A DNA stretch of 64,000 nt from Tomitella fengzijianii (GTDB taxonomy: Bacteria > Actinomycetota > Actinomycetes > Mycobacteriales > Mycobacteriaceae): contig NZ_CP041765.1 of the NCBI RefSeq assembly GCF_007559025.1, positions 2,724,679 to 2,788,678 of the forward strand. Reading direction: 5' to 3'. The first letter of the stretch is position 1, and every line of letters begins with the position of its first letter. Shown piece after piece: positions 7,592 through 14,196 of this stretch. The position numbers and the translations under genes were made by a program. The notes under the pieces are model-generated. The model saw nothing but the letters and a program-made list of their open reading frames with translations. It was not told the origin of the DNA and ran no database searches.

Positions 7592-8791
7592 GTGACCGTG
7601 ACCGTCATCGTCGGCCCGCCGTGCGCCGGAAAGACCACCTACGCCCGCAAGCACCACCAGCCCGGCGACGTGCTGGTCGACTACGACGCCATCGCCGACG
7701 CGTTCGGCAGCACCACCCCGTGGGACCCGCCGCCCGCCGTGGAGAAGGTCACCACCGCCGCCCGCAAGGCCGCCATCAAGTACCTACTGCGCCACCCCGA
7801 CAGCGTCGGCGCGCAGATCATCCACAGCACCCCGAACGCCGACATGGTCGCCGAGTACGCCGACGCCGGATTCCGCTTCCACCTCATCGACCCCGGCGTG
7901 GACGAGTGCCTGGAGCGCGCCAAGACCGACGGCCGGCCCGGCCACTTCCCCGCGATCATCCGCGCTTGGTACGCCAACCCGCCCGCACTCCCCGACGCCG
8001 ACGACGGCGAGAAAGGCCGGCCGCACATGTACACCAAGGCCAGCGCCGCCCACATCAAGGCCGGCCCCGACGACGGCCTCACCGACGGCACGTTCACCGC
8101 CTACGCGTCCGTGTTCGGCAACGTCGACAGCTACGGAGACGTCGTCATGCCCGGCGCGTTCGCCGACACCCTCACCGAGTGGAAGGCCAGCGGCAACCCG
8201 ATCCCGCTGCTGTTCGGCCACAACATGAGCGACCCGGACTACAACATCGGCGCCATCACCGACGCCGTCGAGGACGACCACGGCCTGAAGATCACCGCGG
8301 CCCTGGACCTGGACGCCCCGAAGGCCGCGCAGGTGTACCGACTGCTGAAGGGCAAGCGCATCAACCAGATGAGCTTCGCCTACGACGTGCTCGACGCCGC
8401 CGAGGGCACCCGCCAGAACACCGACGGCGACCCCGTCAGCGTGTTCGAGCTCCGCAAGCTGCACCTGCACGAGGTGTCCGTTGTGCCCATCGGCGCCAAC
8501 GACCAGACCGAAGTACTCGCCGTCAAGACGGCCCACCGACTCGCCGACCGCGTCCGCGCGGACGGCGCCGCCGGGCGCGTAATCGCCCCGGCCACCATCG
8601 ACGAGCTCAAGGCCGCGCACGACGCGTTCGGCCGGACGCTCGCCACCATCGACAGCGCGAAGGCCAGCAACGACGGCCCGCCCGATCCCGCAAGCCCCGA
8701 CGGGGGCAGCCGCGAGAAGGCCAGCCCGACAGTGCCCGCCGCCCGTGTCGACGCCATCATCCGCATCCTTGAAGAGGAGAACCGAGCATGA
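7592..8791 (+). CDS. P-loop kinase-like domain fused to prohead protease
   Basis: A 399-residue product starting at GTG 7592, fixed by a strong Shine-Dalgarno AAGGAGG (7576-7582). Residues 1 to about 135 form a small P-loop domain with Walker A VGPPCAGKTT and DYDAIADAFG, resembling AAA_33/zeta-type nucleotide kinases. From about residue 146 the sequence is an HK97-type prohead protease: TFTAYASVFGNVDSYGDVV, LLFGHN with the putative catalytic His, and INQMSFAYDV with the putative Ser. The protease releases the capsid delta domain during maturation. An in-frame ATG at 8027, preceded by GAGAAAGG, could give the protease alone (254 aa). The fusion is unusual. Confidence 0.85.
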   Translation: MTVTVIVGPPCAGKTTYARKHHQPGDVLVDYDAIADAFGSTTPWDPPPAVEKVTTAARKAAIKYLLRHPDSVGAQIIHSTPNADMVAEYADAGFRFHLIDPGVDECLERAKTDGRPGHFPAIIRAWYANPPALPDADDGEKGRPHMYTKASAAHIKAGPDDGLTDGTFTAYASVFGNVDSYGDVVMPGAFADTLTEWKASGNPIPLLFGHNMSDPDYNIGAITDAVEDDHGLKITAALDLDAPKAAQVYRLLKGKRINQMSFAYDVLDAAEGTRQNTDGDPVSVFELRKLHLHEVSVVPIGANDQTEVLAVKTAHRLADRVRADGAAGRVIAPATIDELKAAHDAFGRTLATIDSAKASNDGPPDPASPDGGSREKASPTVPAARVDAIIRILEEENRA

Positions 8792-10047
8792 AGCTCAAGG
8801 AGAAGCGCGCCGCCGAGCTGGCCGCCGCCCGCACCGTCGTCGACGCCGCGAAGGCCGCCGCCCGCGACCTCACCGCCGACGAGAACACCACGATCGAAGA
8901 GCACCTCGCCGAGGCCGACCGGGTCAAGGGCCTCATCGACGAGCAGGACCGCGGCACCGACCTCATGCGGCGGCTCGAAGGCATGGCCCCGGAGTCCGAC
9001 GCCGGCACGCCCGGCGCGAAGGACACCGGCGACGAACCGGCCGCCAAGTCTCTCGGCGACCACTTCGTCAAGCACGCCCACGACCGGATGGTCGAGCTGA
9101 AGGGCTACAGCGGCGCGTCCGCCGCGGCCCCCGAGTTCGTCAAGACCAACACGGACACGCACGTCATCGGCGACTGGGCCGACGGCGCGCCCGTGCTCAC
9201 CGACGTCGACCGCACCATCGTCCGCGACTACCGCGAGCCGCTGGTCGTCGCCGACCTGCTGGGCACCGGCACCATCAGCGGCAACGCGATCAGCTACTTC
9301 GTCGAGGGCGCGCTCGAGGGCGAGTTCAAGAACGTCGCTGAGGCCGCGAACAAGCCGCAGCTGCACGTGAAGAACCCGACCAGCGAGGTCGACGCGCTCA
9401 AGAAGATGGCCGGATTCATCGACCTCTCCGACGAGTTCGTCGAGGACGTGCCGTTCCTGGTCACCGAAATCAACAACCGGCTGCTCTACGAGCTCCGCGC
9501 CCACGAGCAGCGCCAGCTGCTCCACGGCAACGGCACCGGCAGCAACATCAAGGGCATCTTCAACCGCGGCATCCAGACCCACGCCGCGGCCGACACCGCC
9601 GAGACCGCGCAGGCCGACGCGATCTTCCAGGCCGGCACGAAGATCACCACGGCGACCGGCATGTCCGCCGACGGAATCGTCATCAACCCGCTCGACTACC
9701 AGCGGTTCCGGCTCGGCAAGGACGGAAACGGCCAGTACATGGGCGGCGGCTACTTCGGCGGCGCCTACGGCAACGGCGGCATCATGCAGACCCCGCCGCT
9801 GTGGGGACTGCGCACCGTGGTCACCCCCGCGGTCGAGCAGGGCACCGTCCTGGTCGGCGCGTTCCGCCAGTCCGCGACCGTCTACCGCAAGGGCGGCGTG
9901 CGCGTCGAGTCGACGAACAGCGACCGCGACAAGTTCACCAGCAACATCGTGACGATCCGCGCCGAGCAGCGCATCGCGCTCGCCGTCCGCCAGCCGCTCG
10001 GCTTCGTCAAGGTCGACATCGCAGGTGATGCGTCGGGGGAAGCCTGA
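8788..10047 (+). CDS. Major capsid protein, HK97 fold
   Basis: A 419-residue protein whose ATG overlaps the protease stop (ATGA). The first roughly 95 residues are charged and helical (ELAAARTVVDAAKAAARDL), the expected scaffold-like delta domain cut off by the protease. The remainder matches the HK97 major capsid family, with FIDLSDEFVEDVPFLVTEIN, LLHGNGTGSNIKGIFN and a C-terminal VTIRAEQRIALAVRQPLGFV. The normal-frame C-terminus GDASGEA is identical to that of the major tail protein, and a -1 shift on the preceding G-run would extend the protein by 20 residues (to 10100). Confidence 0.93.
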   Translation: MKLKEKRAAELAAARTVVDAAKAAARDLTADENTTIEEHLAEADRVKGLIDEQDRGTDLMRRLEGMAPESDAGTPGAKDTGDEPAAKSLGDHFVKHAHDRMVELKGYSGASAAAPEFVKTNTDTHVIGDWADGAPVLTDVDRTIVRDYREPLVVADLLGTGTISGNAISYFVEGALEGEFKNVAEAANKPQLHVKNPTSEVDALKKMAGFIDLSDEFVEDVPFLVTEINNRLLYELRAHEQRQLLHGNGTGSNIKGIFNRGIQTHAAADTAETAQADAIFQAGTKITTATGMSADGIVINPLDYQRFRLGKDGNGQYMGGGYFGGAYGNGGIMQTPPLWGLRTVVTPAVEQGTVLVGAFRQSATVYRKGGVRVESTNSDRDKFTSNIVTIRAEQRIALAVRQPLGFVKVDIAGDASGEA

Positions 10048-10100
10048 CCCCCGGACCCGGCACCCTGCCCGGACCGGACACCTACCCGCGCGCTGAATAA
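10027..10100 (+). other. Putative -1 frameshift cassette and extension, capsid gene
   Basis: The 0-frame reads TCG GGG GAA GCC TGA. A -1 slip on the run CGGGGGAA (10034-10041) skips the stop and reads GSLTPG, then PGTLPGPDTYP and RAE to TAA at 10098-10100. The first 22 nt (10027-10048) are identical to 12567-12588 in the major tail gene, and the -1 frame peptide beyond is nearly identical there too. Inferred from sequence; not proven. Confidence 0.6.
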
Positions 10101-10106
10101 CCCCCA

Positions 10107-10138
10107 CCGGCCCGGCCGCACACCAGCGGCCGGGCCGG
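10107..10138 (+). terminator. Strong GC hairpin after the capsid gene
   Basis: A perfect 13-bp stem (10107-10119 with 10126-10138) with a 6-nt loop ACACCA lies 7 nt past the frameshift-frame stop. No T tract follows. It probably limits downstream transcription, as is common after capsid genes. Confidence 0.6.
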
Positions 10139-10167
10139 CCCCGCACCCACATCAGGAGGCAGCGGCC

Positions 10168-10344
10168 ATGCCGCTCTACACCGTGACCGTCAACGGCATC
10201 CCGCACACGATCGACGCCACCGAAGAGCAGGCACGCCGCTACCGCAACGCCCGCCCCGCCGACGACACCCACCCGGCGCCGGAGGCGAAGGCCCGCGCCC
10301 CCCGCAACAAGGCCCGCACGGCCCGCACCAAGGCCGCCAAGTGA
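10168..10344 (+). CDS. Small basic phage protein, 58 aa
   Basis: ATG at 10168 has a perfect AGGAGG (10154-10159). The protein begins PLYTVTVNGIPHTIDATEEQ, a beta-hairpin-like stretch, and ends in a strongly basic Ala/Lys/Arg tail (RNKARTARTKAAK). Its stop overlaps the GTG of the next gene (GTGA). It sits where head-tail junction genes begin, so a minor head or DNA-binding role is possible, but no family is recognised. Confidence 0.65.
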   Translation: MPLYTVTVNGIPHTIDATEEQARRYRNARPADDTHPAPEAKARAPRNKARTARTKAAK

Positions 10345-10922
10345 CCGAACCCGCCGCCGAGCTCCCGCCGATCATCAGCGCCGACGAGCTCGCCGACCTC
10401 ACCGGCGGGGAAGTCGACGCCGACGACCACACCCGCCGCCAGCTCGCCGCCATCACCACCGCCATCCGCAACCGATGCGGCTGGCACATCGCCCCCGTCA
10501 TCACCGAAGACCTCACCCTCGACGGCCCCGGCGGCTACGACCTCGCCCTGCCGACGTTGCGCCTGGAGGACATCGAGCAGATCACCGACGCCGGCACCAC
10601 GATCGAGTCCCCCGAGTGGTCGAGACTCGGCAACGTCCGCAAACCCGACCGGCGCCCGTGGTCGACCCGCTACCAGGGCATCACCGCGACCATCCGCCAC
10701 GGATTCGACGCGCCCGCCGACCTGGCACTGCTCATCGCCGAACTGGTCGCCCAAGCGGTCAACGCACCGGCCGGCACCGCGAGCGCCACAGAGAAGTTCG
10801 GCCCGTTCAGCTTCACCGGCGCCGCCGCGACACCGGGCGCCACGTTCGCCATCGGCGGCGCCAGCTTGCTCGCCGCGCAGTCCGCAGTGCTGGACCGCTA
10901 CCGCCTGGAAGTCGAGCCCTGA
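10341..10922 (+). CDS. Head-tail connector, HK97 gp6-like
   Basis: A 193-residue protein starting at GTG 10341 in a GTGA overlap. The N-terminal helical part (ISADELADLTGG, then RRQLAAITTAIRNRCGWHI) and the following LRLEDIEQIT are typical of adaptor proteins that bind under the portal (HK97 gp6, SPP1 gp15). Its place directly after the capsid gene supports this. Confidence 0.7.
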   Translation: MTEPAAELPPIISADELADLTGGEVDADDHTRRQLAAITTAIRNRCGWHIAPVITEDLTLDGPGGYDLALPTLRLEDIEQITDAGTTIESPEWSRLGNVRKPDRRPWSTRYQGITATIRHGFDAPADLALLIAELVAQAVNAPAGTASATEKFGPFSFTGAAATPGATFAIGGASLLAAQSAVLDRYRLEVEP

Positions 10923-11239
10923 TGGAGAAGGTCACCCGGATCCGCCGCAGCCCCGGCGGCCACGACCTCAATGGCGACCCGATCCCGTCGACCGAGGACC
11001 GCAAGACGATGCGGGCCCGCGCCGTCGCCCCCGGCACCAGCAAGCCCTACACCGACGTCGGCCGCAACGGCGAAACCGTCGAGTACACCGTCTATTTCAC
11101 GCGCGTCGTCGACATCGCCGACCGCGACCTCCTGGAAGTCCGCGGCCGCACCTACACCGTGCGCGTCGCCGACTGGATCAGCCCGTTCGGCACCGGCCGG
11201 CGCGGCATCGTCGTCGAAGCAACCCGAAAGGTCGGCTAA
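10922..11239 (+). CDS. Head-closure / stopper protein
   Basis: A 105-residue protein with ATG at 10922 overlapping the previous stop by one base. It is small and beta-rich (VEYTVYFTRVVDIADRDLLEVRGRTYTV), as are head-completion proteins of the SPP1 gp16 class, and it is the second gene of the head-tail junction series. The assignment rests on order and size more than on motifs. Confidence 0.6.
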   Translation: MEKVTRIRRSPGGHDLNGDPIPSTEDRKTMRARAVAPGTSKPYTDVGRNGETVEYTVYFTRVVDIADRDLLEVRGRTYTVRVADWISPFGTGRRGIVVEATRKVG

Positions 11240-11523
11240 TGGCCAAGCCCGTCCGACTGGACCGCCGCGGCGTGGGCGAAGTCCTGAAGTTCACCGCCCG
11301 CGACGCCGTCGACGCGCTCGCCGCCCAGGTCGCCGACAACGTCGCGGTTCCCGCGAAGTACAACATCCCCGCCGACGCTGTCACCGTCCGCCGCTACCGC
11401 ACCGACCGCGGCGCCGCCTCGGTCGACATCAACCACAACGCCGCGACCCGCGCGCAGATCACCGACGGGATCCTCACCCGCGCCGCCGCGGCGGCCGGCC
11501 TCCAGGTCACGTCCCGCCGATGA
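11239..11523 (+). CDS. Head-tail connector, HK97 gp10-like candidate
   Basis: A 94-residue protein with ATG at 11239 overlapping the preceding TAA. An N-terminal helix (FTARDAVDALAAQVADNVA) is followed by a beta-rich middle (VTVRRYRTDRGAASVDI). Third in the connector series between capsid and major tail gene; such proteins usually join the stopper to the tail terminator. No diagnostic motif is seen. Confidence 0.55.
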   Translation: MAKPVRLDRRGVGEVLKFTARDAVDALAAQVADNVAVPAKYNIPADAVTVRRYRTDRGAASVDINHNAATRAQITDGILTRAAAAAGLQVTSRR

Positions 11524-11906
11524 TCCGCCACCAGGACGCCGCGCTCGTCGTCAAGACGGTGCTCGCCGGCCGCATGAACGTCGCCGAACCGGACGTGACC
11601 GTCGGCGTCGCACTGCCCGACGACTACAAGCCCGCCAAGCACGGCGACATCGTCGTCGTCGCTACCGACGGAGGCCCGGATCGGGTCGCCGCCGCCTGGC
11701 ACACCATCCGCCTCACCGCCTGGTCGGCCCGCCGGTCCCGCGCCGTCGAGCTCGCCGATACCGCCTACGCGCTCCTACGCACCCACAACGGCACCGGCGG
11801 CATGCAACGGCCCCGCCCCGGCACGTTGACCCTGGTCGACCGCGACCCGCGCACCGACGCCTACATCGCCGGCAACACGCTCACCGCGCCCATCCGGCCC
11901 CGCTGA
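11520..11906 (+). CDS. Tail terminator protein
   Basis: A 128-residue protein with ATG at 11520 in an ATGA overlap. The alternating pattern (RLTAWSARRSRAVELADTAYALLRTH) and position directly before the major tail gene fit the tail-terminator family that caps the growing tail tube and joins it to the head. A 78-bp gap with the Shine-Dalgarno AAGGAGC separates it from the major tail gene. Confidence 0.65.
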   Translation: MIRHQDAALVVKTVLAGRMNVAEPDVTVGVALPDDYKPAKHGDIVVVATDGGPDRVAAAWHTIRLTAWSARRSRAVELADTAYALLRTHNGTGGMQRPRPGTLTLVDRDPRTDAYIAGNTLTAPIRPR

Positions 11907-11984
11907 CCGGCGCCCGAATCCCCACCCGGCCGCGGGTGGACACCCCACCGCCCACGCCCACCGCTACCGCAAGGAGCAAGGCCC

Positions 11985-12587
11985 ATGGCCAAGAACACCG
12001 ACAACGCGAGCATCTACGACCTCGGAGAGGTGTGGATCGCCGACAGCCTGGACACCCCCGACCCGGAGCCCGGCGTCCCGTTCTACAACGAGGAAACCGG
12101 CAAGGCCCTCGAAGGCTGGACCGAGGTCGGCCTCATGGACGGCGACGACGGCATGACCACGTCCCGCGACCAGGACAAGAACAAGCACTACGCGTGGGGC
12201 GACATCCTGGTCCGCCAGTCCCGCCAGAAGTTCACCCTGTCGCGCAAGTTCTCCGCGCTGGAGGACAACCCGACCACCCGCAGCCTCATCTGGCCCGGCA
12301 GCACGGCGCGCACCATCGTCACCCCGAAGCCCAAGCCGATCAAGATGGCGTTCGTCAAGCACGACGGCGACGTGACGGTCCGCGAGATCACGAAGAAGCA
12401 CGCCGAGGTCGACCTCGACGGCGACGTGAACGAGAACGAATCCGACCTGACCAAGTACGAGCTCGTCGCCGACATCTACCCGCTCATCAAGGGCAAGACC
12501 GGCGAGTACTTCAAGGTCGAGAAGTTCGACGCCGACGGCAACGACCTGCTGTCCGACGAGGACGGCGATGCGTCGGGGGAAGCCTGA
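11985..12587 (+). CDS. Major tail protein
   Basis: A 200-residue tail tube subunit with ATG at 11985 and Shine-Dalgarno AAGGAGCAAGG (11971-11981). It starts AKNTDNASIYDLGEVWIAD and has the acidic, beta-rich composition of siphovirus major tail proteins. Its C-terminus GDASGEA is identical to that of the major capsid protein, and the gene end carries the same G-run/stop cassette, allowing a 23-codon -1 extension to 12649. A hairpin with a 10-bp stem lies just past the stop. Confidence 0.85.
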   Translation: MAKNTDNASIYDLGEVWIADSLDTPDPEPGVPFYNEETGKALEGWTEVGLMDGDDGMTTSRDQDKNKHYAWGDILVRQSRQKFTLSRKFSALEDNPTTRSLIWPGSTARTIVTPKPKPIKMAFVKHDGDVTVREITKKHAEVDLDGDVNENESDLTKYELVADIYPLIKGKTGEYFKVEKFDADGNDLLSDEDGDASGEA

Positions 12588-12649
12588 CGCCCGGTAGCGG
12601 CACGCTACCGGGCCCCGACACCATCCCGACCGCAGGACCGAAGGACTAG
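12567..12649 (+). other. Putative -1 frameshift cassette and extension, tail gene
   Basis: The same CGGGGGAA run (12574-12581) and stop as in the capsid gene. A -1 shift gives GSLTPGSG, TLPGPDTIP and TAGPKD, ending at TAG 12647-12649. Over 17 aligned codons with the capsid extension, 15 residues are identical; 7 codons differ silently and only 2 change the residue. The frame then continues, past the TAG and one codon, into the collagen-like gene at 12653. Confidence 0.65.
12590..12612 (+). terminator. Hairpin directly after the tail-gene stop
   Basis: CCCGGTAGCG (12590-12599) pairs perfectly with CGCTACCGGG (12603-12612) with a GCA loop, starting 2 nt after the normal stop. It may terminate transcription or stimulate the -1 frameshift 10 nt upstream. 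The capsid counterpart lacks an equally good stem. Confidence 0.5.
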
Positions 12650-12652
12650 GCA

Positions 12653-12922
12653 ATGGCCTACAGCAAGCAGACCTGGAACAACGACGACCCCGAGACGCCG
12701 CTCAGCGCCGAGCGCATGACCCACATCGAGGACGGCATCGCCGCCAAGGCCGAACAGGGACCGCCCGGCAAGGACGGCACCGACGGCGCGCCCGGCAAGC
12801 AGGGTGACCCCGGCAAGGACGGCGCGCCCGGCGCCGATGGGGCCGACGGCTTCCCGTCCGAGTCGCAGTGGAACGACCTGGTCGCCCGCGTCGACGCGCT
12901 CGAAGAGACCGCGGGCGCATAA
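12653..12922 (+). CDS. Collagen-like phage protein, 89 aa
   Basis: ATG at 12653. Residues 1-30 (QTWNNDDP, then LSAERMTHIEDGIA) form a module also found at the start of the 157-aa tail protein at 24641. Residues 37-67 are about ten Gly-X-Y triplets (GPPGKDGTDGAPGKQG and on), a collagen-like trimeric rod; the end (WNDLVARVDALEETAGA) looks like a short coiled coil. It probably forms a trimeric fibre on the virion. It lies in the same reading frame as the -1 extension of the major tail protein, separated by one TAG. Confidence 0.75.
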   Translation: MAYSKQTWNNDDPETPLSAERMTHIEDGIAAKAEQGPPGKDGTDGAPGKQGDPGKDGAPGADGADGFPSESQWNDLVARVDALEETAGA

Positions 12923-12937
12923 CGCCCGCCCCCGAAC

Positions 12938-12977
12938 GTCACCCGGCTCGGTTACGTGGGGTGCCGGGCCGGGTGAC
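12938..12977 (+). repeat. Inverted repeat in the leader of the 109-aa gene
   Basis: GTCACCCGGC (12938-12947) and GCCGGGTGAC (12968-12977) are perfectly complementary across a 20-nt loop, between the collagen-like gene and the tail genes. Terminator or mRNA structure; no T tract. Confidence 0.4.
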
Positions 12978-13011
12978 CACCACCCCCACCAGCCCCACCA
13001 GAGGACCCCGC

Positions 13012-13341
13012 ATGCCAGCCCTGCCCAGCGAACTCGACATCAACGCCGCCGCCCGCCGACTCGGCATCGCCAACGACGACGGCCGCGCGCACCACCGCGA
13101 CCGCGGCCGACTCGCCGAAACGATTCTCCGCGCCGAAGCCGAGGCCGCGCACGCCGCCGACCACGCGGCCGAGCAGCAAACCCACCCGACCGCGCGCACG
13201 CTCGCCGCGCTGCACGACGACCTCGTCGACGAAGGCATCCCCGAGCCCGCGCGCACCGCCATCCTCGGCGCCGCCGCGCACACCCACACCGCCCGCCACG
13301 GCATCACCCTCACCGACGACTTGGAAGGCCCCACCCCATGA
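13012..13341 (+). CDS. Tail-region hypothetical protein, 109 aa
   Basis: ATG at 13012 after AGAGGACC. The protein is helical and Ala/His-rich (EAEAAHAADHAAEQQTHP). No family is recognised. Its position between major tail gene and tail assembly chaperones, and the ATGA overlap with the chaperone gene, place it in tail assembly. Confidence 0.55.
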   Translation: MPALPSELDINAAARRLGIANDDGRAHHRDRGRLAETILRAEAEAAHAADHAAEQQTHPTARTLAALHDDLVDEGIPEPARTAILGAAAHTHTARHGITLTDDLEGPTP

Positions 13342-13808
13342 GCACCCGCGACGATGAGCTGATCGGCGTCTACGACGACGAGGCCCCCGACTACCGGCCC
13401 GGCCCCACCTACACGATCAGCGACGACCTGGACGACTACGCCGACGACGAGCCCGCAGCCCGCCCGGCGCCGCGGCCGCAGCGTCGCCGCGGCCCCAACA
13501 TGGACCGCGCGCCCCGCCCGGCCGACCGCCGCCGGCCCCGCCCGCAGGTCCGCCGCGAAGCCGAGGGCGACGACACCGTACAGATCGACTACCGCGGCCA
13601 CACCTACACCGTCCCCGCCGACCAGGACGACTGGAGCATCGACGCGCTCGAAGCGTTCGAGCGCAACCACGTCGTCGCCGGAGTCCGCGAGCTGCTCGGC
13701 CCCGAACAGTGGGCACGGTTCAAGGCCCGCCACAACAACCGGCGCGCGTTCCGCGGATTCCTCGACGAAGTGTCCGACGTGTTCGGGTTCGGCGACGCGG
13801 GAAACTGA
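13338..13808 (+). CDS. Tail assembly chaperone, G-type
   Basis: A 156-residue protein, ATG at 13338 overlapping the previous stop. The N-terminal half is acidic with Arg/Pro-rich stretches; the C-terminal part (TVPADQDDWSIDALEAFERN, then LLGPEQWARFKARH, FLDEVSDVFGFG) is typical of phage tail assembly chaperones that coat the tape measure. It ends at TGA 13806 directly after a canonical slippery heptamer, so some ribosomes shift -1 and continue in the T frame. Confidence 0.8.
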   Translation: MSTRDDELIGVYDDEAPDYRPGPTYTISDDLDDYADDEPAARPAPRPQRRRGPNMDRAPRPADRRRPRPQVRREAEGDDTVQIDYRGHTYTVPADQDDWSIDALEAFERNHVVAGVRELLGPEQWARFKARHNNRRAFRGFLDEVSDVFGFGDAGN

Positions 13809-14185
13809 TCGGCCTCCTACGGCTCCTGGCAGAACAGCAGGACGCCGTGGAGGCCGACCTACACCGCTACTACGGCATCGACTACCGCGACAGGTGGCGG
13901 CGCGACACGCGCGGCCGCCGGAACCTCACCCTCCGCATGATCTGGGTACGGGTGCGGCACCTGCCCCGCGAGTCCGCCACACAGATCCACCTCAACGGCG
14001 GCCAAATCGCATGGGGATGGACCGAGTACCTGCTCGCCGACCTGTGGGCACTCACAGCCCGCAAACGTCACCCGCACCGGCCGACACCCCCGGCCCGCAA
14101 GCAGCGTGACGCCGCCATCGACCGCGAACGCCAGCGCCGCGCCGCCCGCAAACGCGCCCGCACCCGCCGTGCCCGCACAACGTAG
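13338..14185 (+). CDS. Tail assembly chaperone, GT frameshift fusion
   Basis: Predicted -1 frameshift product of about 282 residues: the G protein to Gly-Lys at 13804, then LIGLLRLLAEQQ through LHRYYGIDYRDRW and a basic tail (RERQRRAARKRARTRRAR) to the stop at 14185. The T part is a classic chaperone C-terminal segment and has no convincing own start; its frame is exactly -1 relative to G, as in lambda G/GT. The fusion recruits major tail protein to the tape measure. The stop is 11 nt before the tape measure ATG. Confidence 0.8.
13799..13805 (+). promoter_or_regulatory. Programmed -1 slippery site GGGAAAC
   Basis: In frame it reads G GGA AAC TGA, a canonical X-XXY-YYZ heptamer; both tRNAs re-pair on GGG AAA after a -1 slip. 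It immediately precedes the G stop codon. Confidence 0.85.
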
Positions 14186-14196
14186 GAGCCGCCCCC

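Noticed and set aside
8380-10272. A 630-codon reverse-strand frame opposite the capsid gene
   Set aside because: Val/Gly/Asp-rich low-complexity translation is the mirror of the capsid coding sequence; no motif and no ribosome site.
12590-12612. Conserved frameshift-stimulating hairpin in both capsid and tail genes
   Set aside because: The tail-gene stem is perfect, but the aligned capsid sequence cannot form the same stem, so structure conservation does not explain the similarity; protein-level conservation of the -1 frame does.
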